Shown piece after piece: positions 9,556 to 22,041 of a stretch of DNA of 64,000 bases. Positions within the stretch are counted from its first letter, which is position 1. Each line of letters begins with the position of its first letter. The notes beneath the pieces are model-generated. The model saw only the letters and a list, made by a program, of their open reading frames with translations. It was not told the origin of the DNA and did not search any database. The translations under genes and the position numbers were made by a program. This DNA is from Carex sylvatica (Eukaryota > Streptophyta > Magnoliopsida > Poales > Cyperaceae): contig CAXKVR010000237.1 in NCBI GenBank assembly GCA_964058845.1, forward strand, positions 1 to 64,000, given 5' to 3'.

Positions 9556-11704
9556 CTTGACCCCCAAAGTAGTCAATGTGAACTCGAAGTTCAAAAGATC
9601 ATAAATTTACAAATAATTGCAAATGAATTGCCTGATGCATTCACAAATACGAATAGAGTTACTAAATCACATATTCCAACTATAAATGCACCTGCTCGAA
9701 TTGATATTACAAAAATATCTAATGAATTTAATGTGCTTAGAAAACGTGGAAGACCACTTGGTTCTAAGGATGTAAATCCACGTAAAAGAAAAGAGCAAAA
9801 TAAAAAAGTTAGTCCAACCCAAGAAGAGGTTGATGGTAAAACTCCTGAAGAAGTTCATATAACTCCTGAAGAAGTTAATAAAACCCCAGAAGAGGTTGAT
9901 AGTAAAACTCCTGAAGAAGTATATAAAATCTCAGAAGAGATTAATGGTAGAACTCATGAAGACGTTGATAAAATCTCAAAAGTTGTTGATGAAGTTCCAG
10001 AAGAAACTCAAGTACCAAATGATTATGAGATTTTTATAAATTATGTAATAAATGGTACTATATTAAATAGAAATGAAACACATGTTGATAAAATTTTTGT
10101 ATTCACTGTGGCAAGCGATGTTATAAACGAAGAAGATAATGTGCCAAAAACTATGAAAAAGTGTAGAAATAGAAATGATTGGCCTAAATGGAAAGATGCC
10201 ATACAAGCAAAATTAAGTTCATTAGACAAACAACAAGTATTTGAACCTGTAGTTCAAACGCCCAAAGATGTTAACCTTGTAGATTACAAATAGGTATTTG
10301 TCATAAAAAGAAATAAGAAAAATAATATTGTGAGATATAAAGCAAGGCTAGTGGCACAAGGCTTTACAAAAATACTTCGAGTCGATTATGAAGAAACGTA
10401 TTCACCTGTAGTGGATGCGATAACTATCAGATTTCTAATAAGTCTCACAGTTGCAGAAAATCTAAAAATGCGACTTATGGATGTTGTACAGCCTATTTAT
10501 ATGGTTCACTTGACAGTGACATACATGAAAGTCCCCGAAGGATTGAAAATGTCTGAAGCATATAAGTCAAAATCTAGAGAGATGTATTCTATAAAATTAA
10601 GAAGATCTTTATACGGACTAAAATAATCTGGTTGAATGTGGTATAATCGACTGAGTGAGTACCTTCTAAAAGAAGCATATAAAAATAATATAATTAGTCC
10701 ATGTGTTTTAATTAAAAGATCAAATGTAGGTTTCACAATTATTGCAGTGTATGTTGATGATTTAAACATTATTAGATCTCCTGAAGATATTGAGAATACT
10801 GCAAAATTATTGAAGAATGAGTTTGAAATAAAAGACCTTGGTGTAAAAAAATTTGTCTCGACCTGCAGATCGAACATCTAAAGAATATAATATTTATCCA
10901 TCAATCAAATTATGTTGAAAAAATATTAAAGAGATTCAATATGGATAAAGCTCATTCTTTGAGCACACCAATGGTCGTACGATGGATAAATGCAGAAAAT
11001 AATCATTTTTGCCTAGAAGAAAATAATGAAAAAGTTCTTGGTCCTGAAGTACCATACTTAAGTGCAGTCGGGGTATTATTATATCTTGCAAATAATACGA
11101 GACCCGATATCACATTTGCAGTAAATGTGTTAGCAAGATATAGTTCCAAATCAACCAGAAGACATTGGAATAGAATTAAATAAGTATTTCAGTATCTCTG
11201 TAGAACTAGAGATATGGGGTTATACTATCAAAAAGATACAAAATCAAATTTAATTGGATATGCAGATGCGAGATATTTGTTGGATCCACATAAAGCACGA
11301 TCTCAATCGGGATATGTATTCATCTATTGTGGAGTTGCAATTTCATGGCGATCGTCAAAACAAACTCTTACGGCTACATCTTCAAATCACGTCGAATTGA
11401 TTGTCTTATACAAGAAGGGTCGAGAATGTGTTTGGTTATGGTCAATGATTCAAAACATTCAAGAAGAATGTGGACTTGAAAATATTAAGGTAAATCCTAC
11501 TCCGTTATATGAAGATAATGCAGCATGCATTGCACAAATCAAAGAATGATATATCAAAGGAGACCGAACTAAATATATTGCACCAAAGTTCTTTTCGACA
11601 CATGATCTACGAAAAGAAGACGTAATAGATGTTTGCCAAGTTCGATCAATCGACAATCTGACAGACCTATTCACAAAATATTTGCCGACAAATATTTTTG
11701 TATA
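9556..11704 (+). pseudogene. Copia pol remnant (RT-RNase H), copy B
   Basis: Same broken reading frames as in copy A: linker with TPEEV-type repeats (about 9827-10012), RT with YVDDL near 10752, and RNase H ending near 11690. The inactivating changes match copy A base for base, including TAG at 10291-10293 and the frameshift near 10852. Confidence 0.85.
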
Positions 11705-11955
11705 ACTCACAAAGAAGATAGGTCTACATCGATTGAAGGATATTCAATGATATCAAAATGAGGGGAAGCGTTATACGCACTGTACTCTTTTTCTCTTAAT
11801 CAAGTTTTTATCCTAATGGATTTTTCTTGGTATTGTTTTTAATGAGATAGTACATGGTCCTGAAGTATCATGTTGATCCTGAAGCATCATGTTAATATCA
11901 ATCCTGAAGTATCATATTAACAGCGTATAATGAAATATGAACATCCAATGGGAAG

Positions 11956-12216
11956 TGTTATAGAATATATTTATGTGGATACTAATTTTATAACTTTCAA
12001 TATTAATTCTCATTTTATTGCCCATTACATTCACTACTATGGGCATTCATTTTCACCTTTATTATTGTAATATCTCTTTCTAGCCTATAAATAGAGACTT
12101 TATAAATAGAGAATGTATACATAGATGATACGCACACAAAAAAAGAATAAAATTCTGTTATTGTTATTTCTATCTCTCTTATTATTTACTTGCAACTTAA
12201 TTTTAATTTTACAACA
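11956..12216 (+). repeat. Copia 3' LTR (copy B)
   Basis: 261-bp LTR from TGTTATAG to TACAACA, the same as 3174-3434, with the same upstream purine-rich tract and internal TATA-like box. Confidence 0.65.
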
Positions 12217-13041
12217 GATCGTGCTTTATCCGGAGCAATGCTATTTTGTCAATCAAATTTGATCCCTTACAATTGCAATTATTGTAAACTATAAATATAT
12301 TTGCGTAATTTGTTTTTCAGAAAAAAAAGGGTACTAAAATAGACATACTTGACCAAAGGGACAAGTGTCTTGATGTAATATTAATTGTCATGTTTCAAAT
12401 ATGGCATGAGTTGTAAAGGCGACATGTCGCAATCTAGACTGAAATTTAGTACTAGTTCACTTCTCTCCATTCACTTTAACAATCAATCAGTAATACTAAT
12501 ACATACTTGCATAAGAAGTCAAAAATTAAAAGTACATTATATATACTTAAAATTCACTAGTTTGGTCTTTTTTTTAAATCCTAATTAGTTTTTAAACCAA
12601 AAATAATAATAATTAATATTGATGTTTCGGTATTTTTTGTCTAAAATATTATCATATAAACATTACTGTGAAATAAATCTGTTGTTATTCAAAAGGAATA
12701 GCAAAAACCTTTAAATATTGTATACGCAAATTTTAACGAATAAAATCTTTTTATGTGCGAATCTAAACGAAAGTTAACAGCTGAAACTGGAATAACATAC
12801 TCCTATTATTCCCTTAAAACAACAACAAATTTATTTCCGAATACGTCACCGCACGAAAACACAACAAATAGACACACGTAATGATAATACGTCACAACAG
12901 ATTTTGAATTTTGAATTTGCCTTCTTTTTATTTTTTTTAAAAGAAAAATAAGAATTTAGTCCATATTTCGCCTTTATTTTATTTTATTTTTAATTGTTGA
13001 ATGTTTAAAAATCGGTCTGGTGCGTGTCGGGCTGACAGTAC

Positions 13042-14006
13042 TACTAGGGGTGCAAACGGATCGGATAAGGATCGGATAGTGCTCAACCTATATCTATATC
13101 CGTATTTTTTTTCGAAAACGGATACGGATCAGATATTAATTGAATACGGATACGGATCGGATATTAATCGGATACGGATACTGATCGGATATTTTCGGAT
13201 ACAAATGCGGATAAGGATATAATTCAGATTTCTAATTTAAAATATATGTCTAATTAACTTATTATGCTATTACAAAATATATATCTAGTTAACTAAAATT
13301 CACCCACATAACCATATATAATTTTAATAAAAATATACCAACACAAAAGATATTTTCTCTAAACATATATAATTCTAAAATAAAAGATATTCTTTTAAAG
13401 AGAACCATAGTTCTAGACTTCTGGCACAATCGCATTATTAAAATGCATGAAATTTCATACCGTTTGTTGCTTGAGACTTGTCCGTGAGAGAAATGAAGAA
13501 ATCGCCGCTTGACAGCTTGAGATAAGTCAAAGAATTAGGGTTTGGGAAACACGAAATTAGGTGAACTCCGTGAGTCGTGTGAGAGAAGTCAGAAGTCGAA
13601 CGAGTGCGACGTGAGAAACAGAAAATAAAATTAGAAGAGAAAGATATCGGATCCGAGAGGTGGAATTATTATTGGATATTTGAAAAATTAAAATATTCGG
13701 ATACAGATAATTATTCGTATCCGTATCCGATTTCAAAACTCAATCCGTATCCGTATCCGAATTCGCATAAAAAATCTGTATTCGTATCCGAATCCGCAAT
13801 TATCCGTATCCAAATATCTGAATATCCAAATATCCGAATATCCGAATATCCGAATATCTGAATATCCGAATATCCGAATATCTAAATATCCGAATATCCG
13901 AATATCTAAATATCTGAATATCCGAATATCCGAATATTCGAATCTGCAAAAATTTGAATACGGATCCAGATTTGGACAGGTAATATTCGACCCGTTTGCA
14001 CCCCTA
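13042..14006. mobile_element. Complete non-autonomous hAT element
   Basis: Terminal inverted repeats TAGGGGTGCAAACGG and CCGTTTGCACCCCTA (left one preceded by an extra TAC) are flanked by an 8-bp target-site duplication GACAGTAC at 13034-13041 and 14007-14014. There is no transposase. The left interior carries CGGATACGGAT-type repeats and the right interior a tandem run of the 8-mer TATCCGAA (about 13811-13945). The middle, near 13440-13640, is non-repetitive. The 8-bp duplication and TAGGGGTG ends are typical of hAT elements. Copy A holds only its left 359 bp. Confidence 0.9.
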
Positions 14007-15198
14007 GACAGTACCCAATCCAATTAATGTATATTTTATATATATATATTCTCCTCTTCAACAAGTAAATATTTTTTTTATTTGTATATTTGGTAATATC
14101 AATTTGCTTTCTTTCTTTCATTGACAAATGTCCAGGTAATAGTCATAGAGTAGCATGCATATTACCAATGTACAAATTAACACCATGAGTGCCAATATAT
14201 ATATATATATATATAGACTAAACACATATGGCACGCCAGAATTAAGGAATCATTTCTTACTAGTCACAATTGCAACGGAGATATATTATAAGATTGAATA
14301 GAATATATAGAGTTTTTTTGTTTAACATTCACACAAAATTAAGAAAACATATATTTAAATAAAAATAAAAGATAAATTAAAAAAACAGAAATTCAAATAA
14401 ACAACAATAAAGAAAATTAACAACAACTATTGAAAAAAAGATCAAATATAACATGAAAAAAAAATTGAAGTATCATTGCGATTTCATATCTAATTTTCTC
14501 TTCAAACAAGACATGTCATTTAATGATTTAGAGGAGAAATGATATGTTAAGAAATAAAATTGAGAAAGATATGATTAAATGATTCAAATAAGAATTTTTT
14601 TCTACATATATATTCTTGATGAAAATTATTTTTACCAATAGAAATTTCTCTACACGAAAGGTTTAGATATTCTTAATTTTCTCTCGAGATCGGAAATATA
14701 TGATTGTTTCCATCAACACAATATATGATATTCATCTATTCACAAAGATACAATAGTCCTAAATAAAATTCAAAAAAATATGATTGTTTTCATATTCATT
14801 GTCGAAATTATAGAAGAAGAGGAAAAATAAAACGAAGGAAACAGAGAAATAAAAAAATGGATTGCTAGGAATTCATTCAATTTTAATTGTGATAAACCAT
14901 GTAATAATCTGTGAGGCAAGTATGTTTTTAACTAAATTTAGACTTCTACACATAAAATAAATGTATTTAATCAAAAGAAAACATATTATGTGACTGAAGG
15001 ATTGGTATTCAATTCGAATTTATCTTTTAATTTCAGTCGTTAGCGGATCAGAACAACTACATGCATAGTATAAGAATGGAGCGAGATATATGCACTTTAA
15101 TTACTTACTCAAAGCAGAAGCCCTAACGATTAAGCTTTCGTAAAATGATGAAATTATATGTAATTTTCAAACTATTCTACAATTTTGGTTTCTTGTTG

Positions 15199-15249
<51 letters not shown>

Positions 15250-18200
15250 ATGAAAAAGCTAGTAATCTTAGTATTTTGTTTATTATCATGACTAAACTAG
15301 CTGTCACAATTATAAAACTAAAAAAAAAAAATAGATGTGTTATTTGGAACTTGTGAGTATATATAATTTGTTTTTATTATTGTTTATCAAATTAATGGTG
15401 TTCAAATTACGCTTAACTTGATGCATGAGTTTTTTTTTTTTGTCAAGAATAACATATGTAAACGTTGAATTCATTAATTAATTTCTATGTATGTTTTACA
15501 CAAATAATTGTGATTATTCAAATATATGAGATTTCTAACCAAGGATTACATTCCTCGAATAAGAAACAAAAGAGTAATTTTACAACGAGTACGTGCATAC
15601 CGTTATTTAATACGAACTACGTACCTATATATAAAAAGTATTTTTATAGTTTGGCCCACAGAATATACACCTCGATCGATCGATCATTAATTGGCAAATT
15701 AAAAAGGTAAGTATGACTTTTTTTTGCAATATATAGGAAGCGTGAACAGCCATTGAAAGTGGGTTAGTAGGAAATTTTTTTTGCTTGTTTCAAGTCTCCT
15801 TTCGGCCGGTTTCCAAGTAAAATTGGTGGTTTATATTAAAACGAGCCAGCATTGTGGACTGTTAACAGTCGCAATGCAAGGATCGATTGTGTTGATAGAA
15901 AGTTTGTTTGGAGAAAAATAATGGGGATCTATGAAAGAGATTCCGATTATAGTTGACATATATATATATAGGCCAAGTGTATTTTCAACTTTTCAAAACA
16001 GTATCGATCGGGACAATGAAAATAGTAAAAAAGATATGGGTACATTAATATCTTTCTAAGCATCACTTGTAATTAATGTATTAGCACAATGTCTAGATAT
16101 AGCATTGAGGTCTGTGTGCACTTTTGTTACGACACAAATCACAATATCACATTGCGTTACAACAGAACCGCACTTATGGAACGTCGATGCAAAGGGAGAG
16201 AGAGAAAGATAGTTATAGAATCAATACATTGCAGAGAATAATTTCAAAAAAAAAAAATTAGTTATGAATTTTAAATGTAAAACTTTTTTAGAATGGTAAA
16301 TATAATATTATGAATTTTACATTAATACATAATTTCAAAGTTTATAAGAATATATATGAAGTCTCACCTAAAAAAGGAATATTAATTCACTAACATTACA
16401 TAATTCCTGTATAAATATTTTACATAGAGGGGCCGGGTAGAGCTAGGATGTAGCACTAATGTACTATCTTTGGGCCTATTCTGGGTCTGGAGGAAAACTT
16501 TTTAATTAAGGTTGCATATTTTAATCATATTTTAATAATTGAGGTGTACATTTTTACGGACAAAATTTTGGAGCGACATTCCTAAATTTTTTCTAAGGTA
16601 AAATTTGATCTTTGTGCGGTACGTTTACATGAGAGTTAGATGACAGTTAGAATAGTGAAATTTAAAATTAGTAGTTTAAAATAGAGAAATTTTTTTTTTG
16701 AAATTAGTGTTAAAATATTGCTATTCAGATTAGCTAAAATAATGTTTGGATTGTATATTTGAAAAGTAAATAGCTAAAATTGAGACAAAATATTATTAGA
16801 GGAGTGCTATATTGATGTCAATTTTAACAAAATTGAGAGCTTAGAAGATTTTTTTTCTCCAAATACCAGTTGTATACTTCCCCTCTCTTTCACTCTTAAA
16901 TGTCTTAATTAATACAAAAGTTAAATAAAAAAAGGTTCTTCTCCAAAGACAAATATGTTTCAAACTCATATCTCCCTTTTTTCATTCCTGTACCTTTCAT
17001 ATTTTCTTTCTCCTTTCGTGTATCTTCTTTCTCTTAATCTCTTCAACCTATATGCACAGAAAAAAAAAAAGTGAAAAAAAAATCAAATTGTATAGTTAAT
17101 CTAAGCTCTCACGGGTAAAGAATTGTTAGTTTTATACATTAGAACTTATACATTAGGGTGATGTGGCCCAAATTCTTATAAAATTTTGCAACATGTAGAC
17201 AATAACGTATAGTAATTGAAATGATATTATTTTCTTAAAAAAATAGTAGTTGCATTATATATCATTGTGAACAATTAATACTAGTAAATTAAAGTGTTAG
17301 CTAAATTATTAGTGATTAATCTCTAAACATTAAGATAGGGGTCTGAGCTTATTGTCAATTTCTGCATTTTTTCTTTGATTAAGTTTTGATTGCATACAGA
17401 TCCAAGATGAGAATTAAAAAGCTAATTATGTTATTTAGAAATTGACAGTATATTATACTCTTACAATATGTTTTTATACCTAAACTGAACTGATATTTGT
17501 TTATTATTTTGGTAAATCAAAAGGCACTCAAGATGATTTTTATTTGATTTGTTATTCTGACACAGGTTCTTTTGTCTTGTGGTTTATACAAATTTTTTGA
17601 ATAGTAAGAATTTGTCGGTGAATTAGTGCAATTTCTACAAACTTTTTCTTGTCCATTGCATGCTTCAAATCACAATTTTCAATTTCCTCGACATTGGTAC
17701 AATGTACAATTATGAAGTTTCGGTTGATGTAACCAGACATGCTATATGTTGTAGGCTATCGTAAGAAGAAATCAGAGATGTCGATCAATATGAACAAATA
17801 TGAAATACCGGCATACCGCCAAGGCAAATTCTCTGGATAAGTGAACTCCTAAATCCATTTGATATCCTCTTCAAACCTAATGCTCGACCTCCTAAAGACC
17901 GTCCACCAAAGTTGATAATAAGAGAAAGGCAATAAGTTATGCGCGACGAGATCCTTTTAGTTTTAAGTTTGTCAAAGTTTCTGTCAATGTGGTTCGCCGC
18001 AAATGACTAAATTATAGAAATCACAAAAACAGAGATGATTATGAAGCAAGCAATTAATATTTGATTTGATTTGTAGAATTTTTTTTTTTTTTGACAAATT
18101 ATAGATGTTGTTCTGATTTTTTTTTTTAATATTTGACGATTTTTCATCATTGATGTTGTTTTGAATAGGTATTAGATTTTTTTTTTTATATACTTGAGGA

Positions 18201-19865
18201 TTTTTCATCATTGTTATTGTACAACCGTACAAGTGAGATAGAAAAACTAAAAGTGTACTTTGTTCAAATTAGTTAACTTTGTGGAATTTGCATTTCAAGC
18301 ATCTGAAATTGGGCATTTACTCAGCACATTTATTTATTCTCTTTGACTTAAGAGAAAGAAGATTATAATAAGTGTCAACTAATTATATTATGAACAATTA
18401 TAAAGTATGCAATGAGTTTACTAATTCTACTGCTTTTCAGGATAAAATTGCAAATATTGTTATCTAAATATTGCACATGAATTATTTAATTTATCAAGTT
18501 TAGGTCACGGTTAGATTTGCATTTAGATATTGCGCATGAAGCAAAAATTTCATCGAAGAAATACCTTCCTTTATTAATTTTTCCTTTATTAATATTTGTA
18601 TTAATTGAGACATTTAAGGAAGAAATAGAATAAAACCGGTATACAGCTAGAAAGCACTCAATTTTATAATAATTGACCTCAAAATAGCACTCCCCATATT
18701 ATTAACAATGTGTTAATCAAGAGAACAGATAGGTAAGTGGGATCTAAAATGAATTGTCACGACATAGAGATGACATAAGTGACTTCAACTTTGTAATTTC
18801 GGAACTGTGTTGGCGAAAATTTGAAAATAATATTATTTTCTCTCTCTTTACACTTCCTAATAATAATTTTTTCAACATTTACAAGGAATAGAGAATAATA
18901 TTTATTCTACCTATTCCAAAAAGCACAAATATTGTTTATATGCACATTACTATTCCTAATAGTCCTATTCTCAAATAGTCTATATTCTCAATGCATCAAA
19001 ATATACCTTTTGATTAGAACTGAAACATAAATACACACTATGTAGTAGGTGGAATTTGAACTCAAATGTCAACAATAACAGTATGAACTCGTCGAACGGA
19101 TAGTGTACCGTCAAGCGATTAATCATTACGTTGCTGATTAATCAGAATTTTACAGATAATTTTGCGTTTTCATTAAAATTATGTGTATATACTCATAAAT
19201 TATAAAAAAATAATTGATTTAATTTATCAAACTTATCAAATAAATTAATTTTAACTTATTTATTTGTTAATTAACAAACTTTCATGAAACTTTCATTTAA
19301 AAAAGTCCATATAAGACCAAGACAAAGTATGTGATGGATTAATCAGACAAATCAACCGAATTGACAGACTAAATAATCCAATATATAACATATTATAAAC
19401 CCAATAAATGACCGACTGACAAGTTTATTTGTGACAGTTTAGTCACTGCCACCCTCTAAATGGACAATTAGCCCATTTTACAACATTGGTCTCAACAACC
19501 ACAAAGTGAAATTCTAATCAAAGGCAGACTTAAGTAAATAAAATAGACGTAATTGACCTCCTCCTATTCAAAAATTTATACTTGTATATTTTTTTTTTAT
19601 AATTTAGATTAAAATATCATTGTATTGTAAAATTGATTATAATTCTCAGTGAAATTTTTATATTATTGATTTTTAATATGTATTTGTCCTTGATAATTTG
19701 AAAGTATGACTCCACTCTTGATTCTAATTACTAGGCTATAAATAAATATTTGATATTTTATAAGAAGAGATGGAATGTACAAAAGTTTTTAGAAAAATTA
19801 AATTCAATTAAAAGAATATATAAGTAAAAGAATATTTGGAATGTACCCTAAATAAAATCTTTAAG
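14007..19865. other. Long AT-rich region without recognisable gene
   Basis: Nearly 6 kb with only short chance reading frames. It contains an (AT)n microsatellite, runs of T, and an imperfect local duplication near 18070-18215 (two copies of a T-run followed by GATTTTTCATCATTG). A 28-codon open stretch at 17852-17935 (NPFDILFKPNARPPKDRPPK) looks like a protein C-terminus, perhaps an old transposase tail, but cannot be assigned. I see no RNA gene. Confidence 0.55.
15202..15247. repeat. (AT)n microsatellite
   Basis: About 23 uninterrupted AT dinucleotides. A likely length-polymorphic site. Confidence 0.95.
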
Positions 19866-20573
19866 CGCATCCCTCAAGTAGTTTAACAGAAAAAACTTTC
19901 AATGTTATCTAACTTTTATTTTTTGCGCTAATATCTAAACATGTAAAGCTCTGTTTATAACATTTTACAATGCTACTCGCAAGCATTTAAACCTCTATCT
20001 GCAAGTATTAAAATTCTAAATCTGTAGAGTTTTAACTCCTAACTACTTTTATTTTCAAGCCAAAAACGAAAAGATTTATTTCACCCACTTTTTTTTATTT
20101 TTTTCTCTGATCATTCTCATCTATTTTCTCGACGATCTGTGATGAATTTTGCGAATCTAAAAATATGAACATTTTTTATCCGATTTTCTCTTTCAAATGA
20201 GATCTATGAAGAATAACTTTCGAGTTATATTTGTGTCATAATTTTTTTTACCACTTTAAATCTCTGTGACTTTCAGTTTTTTTTTATTTTGCTTCAAAAT
20301 AATTTAAACATCTATTTACAAGCATATAAACATCATTAATAACACTTTAAATCTTTAGAATAAAACATATAAATCTCATTTACAAGCATATAAACATCAT
20401 TAATAACACTTTAAATCTCTAGAATAAAATATATAAACCTCATGTACAAAGAATTTAAACCTCAATAATAATATTTCAAAGCATATAAACTTCAACAATA
20501 ACACTGCATTTACAAAGCTCATGTACAAAGCATATAAATGTACAAAGCTTTGAAAATTTTAATGGTTGTAGAC
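19866..20573 (+). mobile_element. Left arm of a long-TIR (foldback/Mutator-like) element
   Basis: From GCGCATCCCTCAAGTAG onward, about 380 bp reappear as an inverted repeat in 21575-21770 plus 37496-37640. Inner parts include two 64-bp tandem units at about 20315-20442 (TTTACAAGCATATAAACATC and following). With later insertions removed the element would be about 1.1 kb and consist mostly of its inverted repeats, with no transposase. No convincing target-site duplication could be read, so the superfamily is undecided. Confidence 0.7.
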
Positions 20574-21485
20574 TAGGGGTGAAAACGGAGCGGATACATA
20601 GCGAATAATGCTGATACCATATCCGCATCCGTCGGATAATGAGCGGATATGAATACGGATACGGATAGTAAAAGGATATCAAAATTCAAAATCAAATCCG
20701 CCTTAAACAGATACGGATACGGAACGGATAGTCCACGAATACGGATTCGAATACGGATATAAAACGAATAATGATCGGATAATTAAGATATGGATAATTA
20801 AGATATGTGAACTTTTAGATACAAATACAAATTAACAAAAGATTTAAAAATCATTAAAATATATGTTGTAGTTTAGTAAAAAAAATGTCTTATACGAATA
20901 AATTTATTGCACTTTTAGAAAGCTATATGAAATATTTGTAAAAAATAAAAGTATTAAAATTTGGGGTGATGGAAATAGAAACTGCTCAAGCCCATTGATT
21001 TTCTTCGGCCCAATTCTTATTTAAATATTATAAAGCAAAAAAAAGTTTGTATCCGGAATTCGGATGTGATGGTGGTTGTTAGTCCCACTAGTGACAGAGA
21101 AAAAGAACCCAGTACTATATAACTCCTTAGGTTACTCTGTCGCTTATTTGAAGAGTGCGCGGGGGGAGAAAATAGCGGTGCTGAGAATTTCATATTCTAA
21201 AAAGAATTCGGATATTCAATTCGTTTACACCCTCAGAATCCAGGTTCCGGATAGAACTGGATATCCGATCCGTTTAGAGATCTGTAACCGAATTCGTATC
21301 CGAATCCAGACACTATTCAAATTATTAAAATTACTATTCAAATTATTATTCAAATTACTCGATAAATTTCCGGATTCGAATTCGAAAACTATCCACTCCA
21401 TTTAAAACGGATTCAGATAATTCACGTTAATTCACAGATTCAGAGTGGATACGAATCGGATAATCCGACTCCATTTTCATTCCTA
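20574..21485. mobile_element. Non-autonomous hAT element
   Basis: Ends TAGGGGTGAAAACGGAG and CTCCATTTTCATTCCTA form imperfect terminal inverted repeats. The flanking 8-bp duplication is TTGTAGAC (20566-20573) and TTGTAAAC (21486-21493), one mismatch. Subterminal regions are full of CGGATACGGAT-type repeats. The central part, about 21060-21230, is not repetitive and has a promoter-like arrangement. No transposase is encoded. Confidence 0.9.
21081..21122 (+). promoter_or_regulatory. snRNA-promoter-like USE plus TATA inside the hAT
   Basis: GTCCCAC at 21082-21088 resembles the start of the plant snRNA upstream sequence element (RTCCCACATCG). A TATATAA box follows at 21116-21122, about 32 bp centre to centre, close to the spacing known for Pol II-type plant snRNA genes. 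The last four bases of the element do not match and the downstream sequence is not a recognised snRNA. Weak evidence. Confidence 0.2.
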
Positions 21486-21493
21486 TTGTAAAC

Positions 21494-21770
21494 GGAGACT
21501 CAAGAACTTGAAAAATAAAAATTTAAAGTACTCATGAGTAAAAACTTAAAAAAAAAAAATTACTTTAAAATTACTCAAAAGTATTTCTTCATAGATCTTA
21601 TTTGAAAGATAAAATCGAATATAAAACGTTCATATTTTTAGATTCGTAAAATTCATCACGGATTATCGGAAAAATAAATTATAATGATCAAATAGTGGGT
21701 GAAAATAATATTTTCTTTTTTGGCTTAAAAACAAAAGTAGTTGAGAGTTAAAACTATATAAAAATGCTTT
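21494..21770 (+). mobile_element. Right arm of the long-TIR element, inner part
   Basis: Reverse-complement similarity to about 20010-20240 (for example the segment around ATCTAAAAATATGAAC and AGATCTATGAAGAA). It is interrupted at 21770 by the L1 insertion and resumes after the L1 at 37496. Confidence 0.7.
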
Positions 21771-22041
21771 TTTTTTTTGAAATCCGAGCAATTCCTGCCG
21801 AGTAATATATGATCAGGAACCAAAGAAAGAATACAATTAGCATCCTTACAAAATGGTAACTAGTATCCACAACTTAATGGATACCCGATAACCCAACAAG
21901 CAATAAAGAAAATTAAAAAAAAATACAAAAATACAAAACAACAAGAAACTAAGGAACCATGTTTTGAACTACATCTTGAACAGCTCTCATCTTCTTCATC
22001 TTCTTACAATTATTCTCCCATAGGGATGCTTCCTATATTAT

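Larger units (their letters stand above)
9529..12216 (+). mobile_element. 5'-truncated, decayed Copia element (copy B)
   Basis: Second copy of the Copia remnant described at 747-3434, with the same truncation point and the same premature stops and frameshift. It cannot have been generated by independent retrotransposition and is part of the segmental duplication. Confidence 0.85.
8783..13404 (+). repeat. Tandem duplication, copy B
   Basis: Near-identical repeat of 1-4617 in direct orientation. Small differences include a G/A change at about 11819, one extra A in the run near 12322, and a cluster of substitutions plus a short TA-rich indel after about 12968. In this copy the hAT element continues past the breakpoint into its right half, so copy B keeps the ancestral right-hand junction. 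Confidence 0.95.

Noticed and set aside
8783..13404. Second independent Copia insertion
   Set aside because: Shared truncation point, stops and flanks show that it is the same insertion carried by the tandem duplication.
13604..14127. Open frames on both strands with Arg/Ile/Tyr repeats
   Set aside because: They come from the TATCCGAA and CGGATAC tandem repeats inside a hAT element, not from genes.
17852..17935. Short protein-like C-terminus, possibly of a transposase
   Set aside because: Only 27 codons, no neighbouring domain, no element ends. Noted within the regional entry only.
15465..18232. Short frames of 60-85 codons in the AT-rich region
   Set aside because: Low-complexity Ile/Lys/Asn/Tyr composition, no domain, no splice context.
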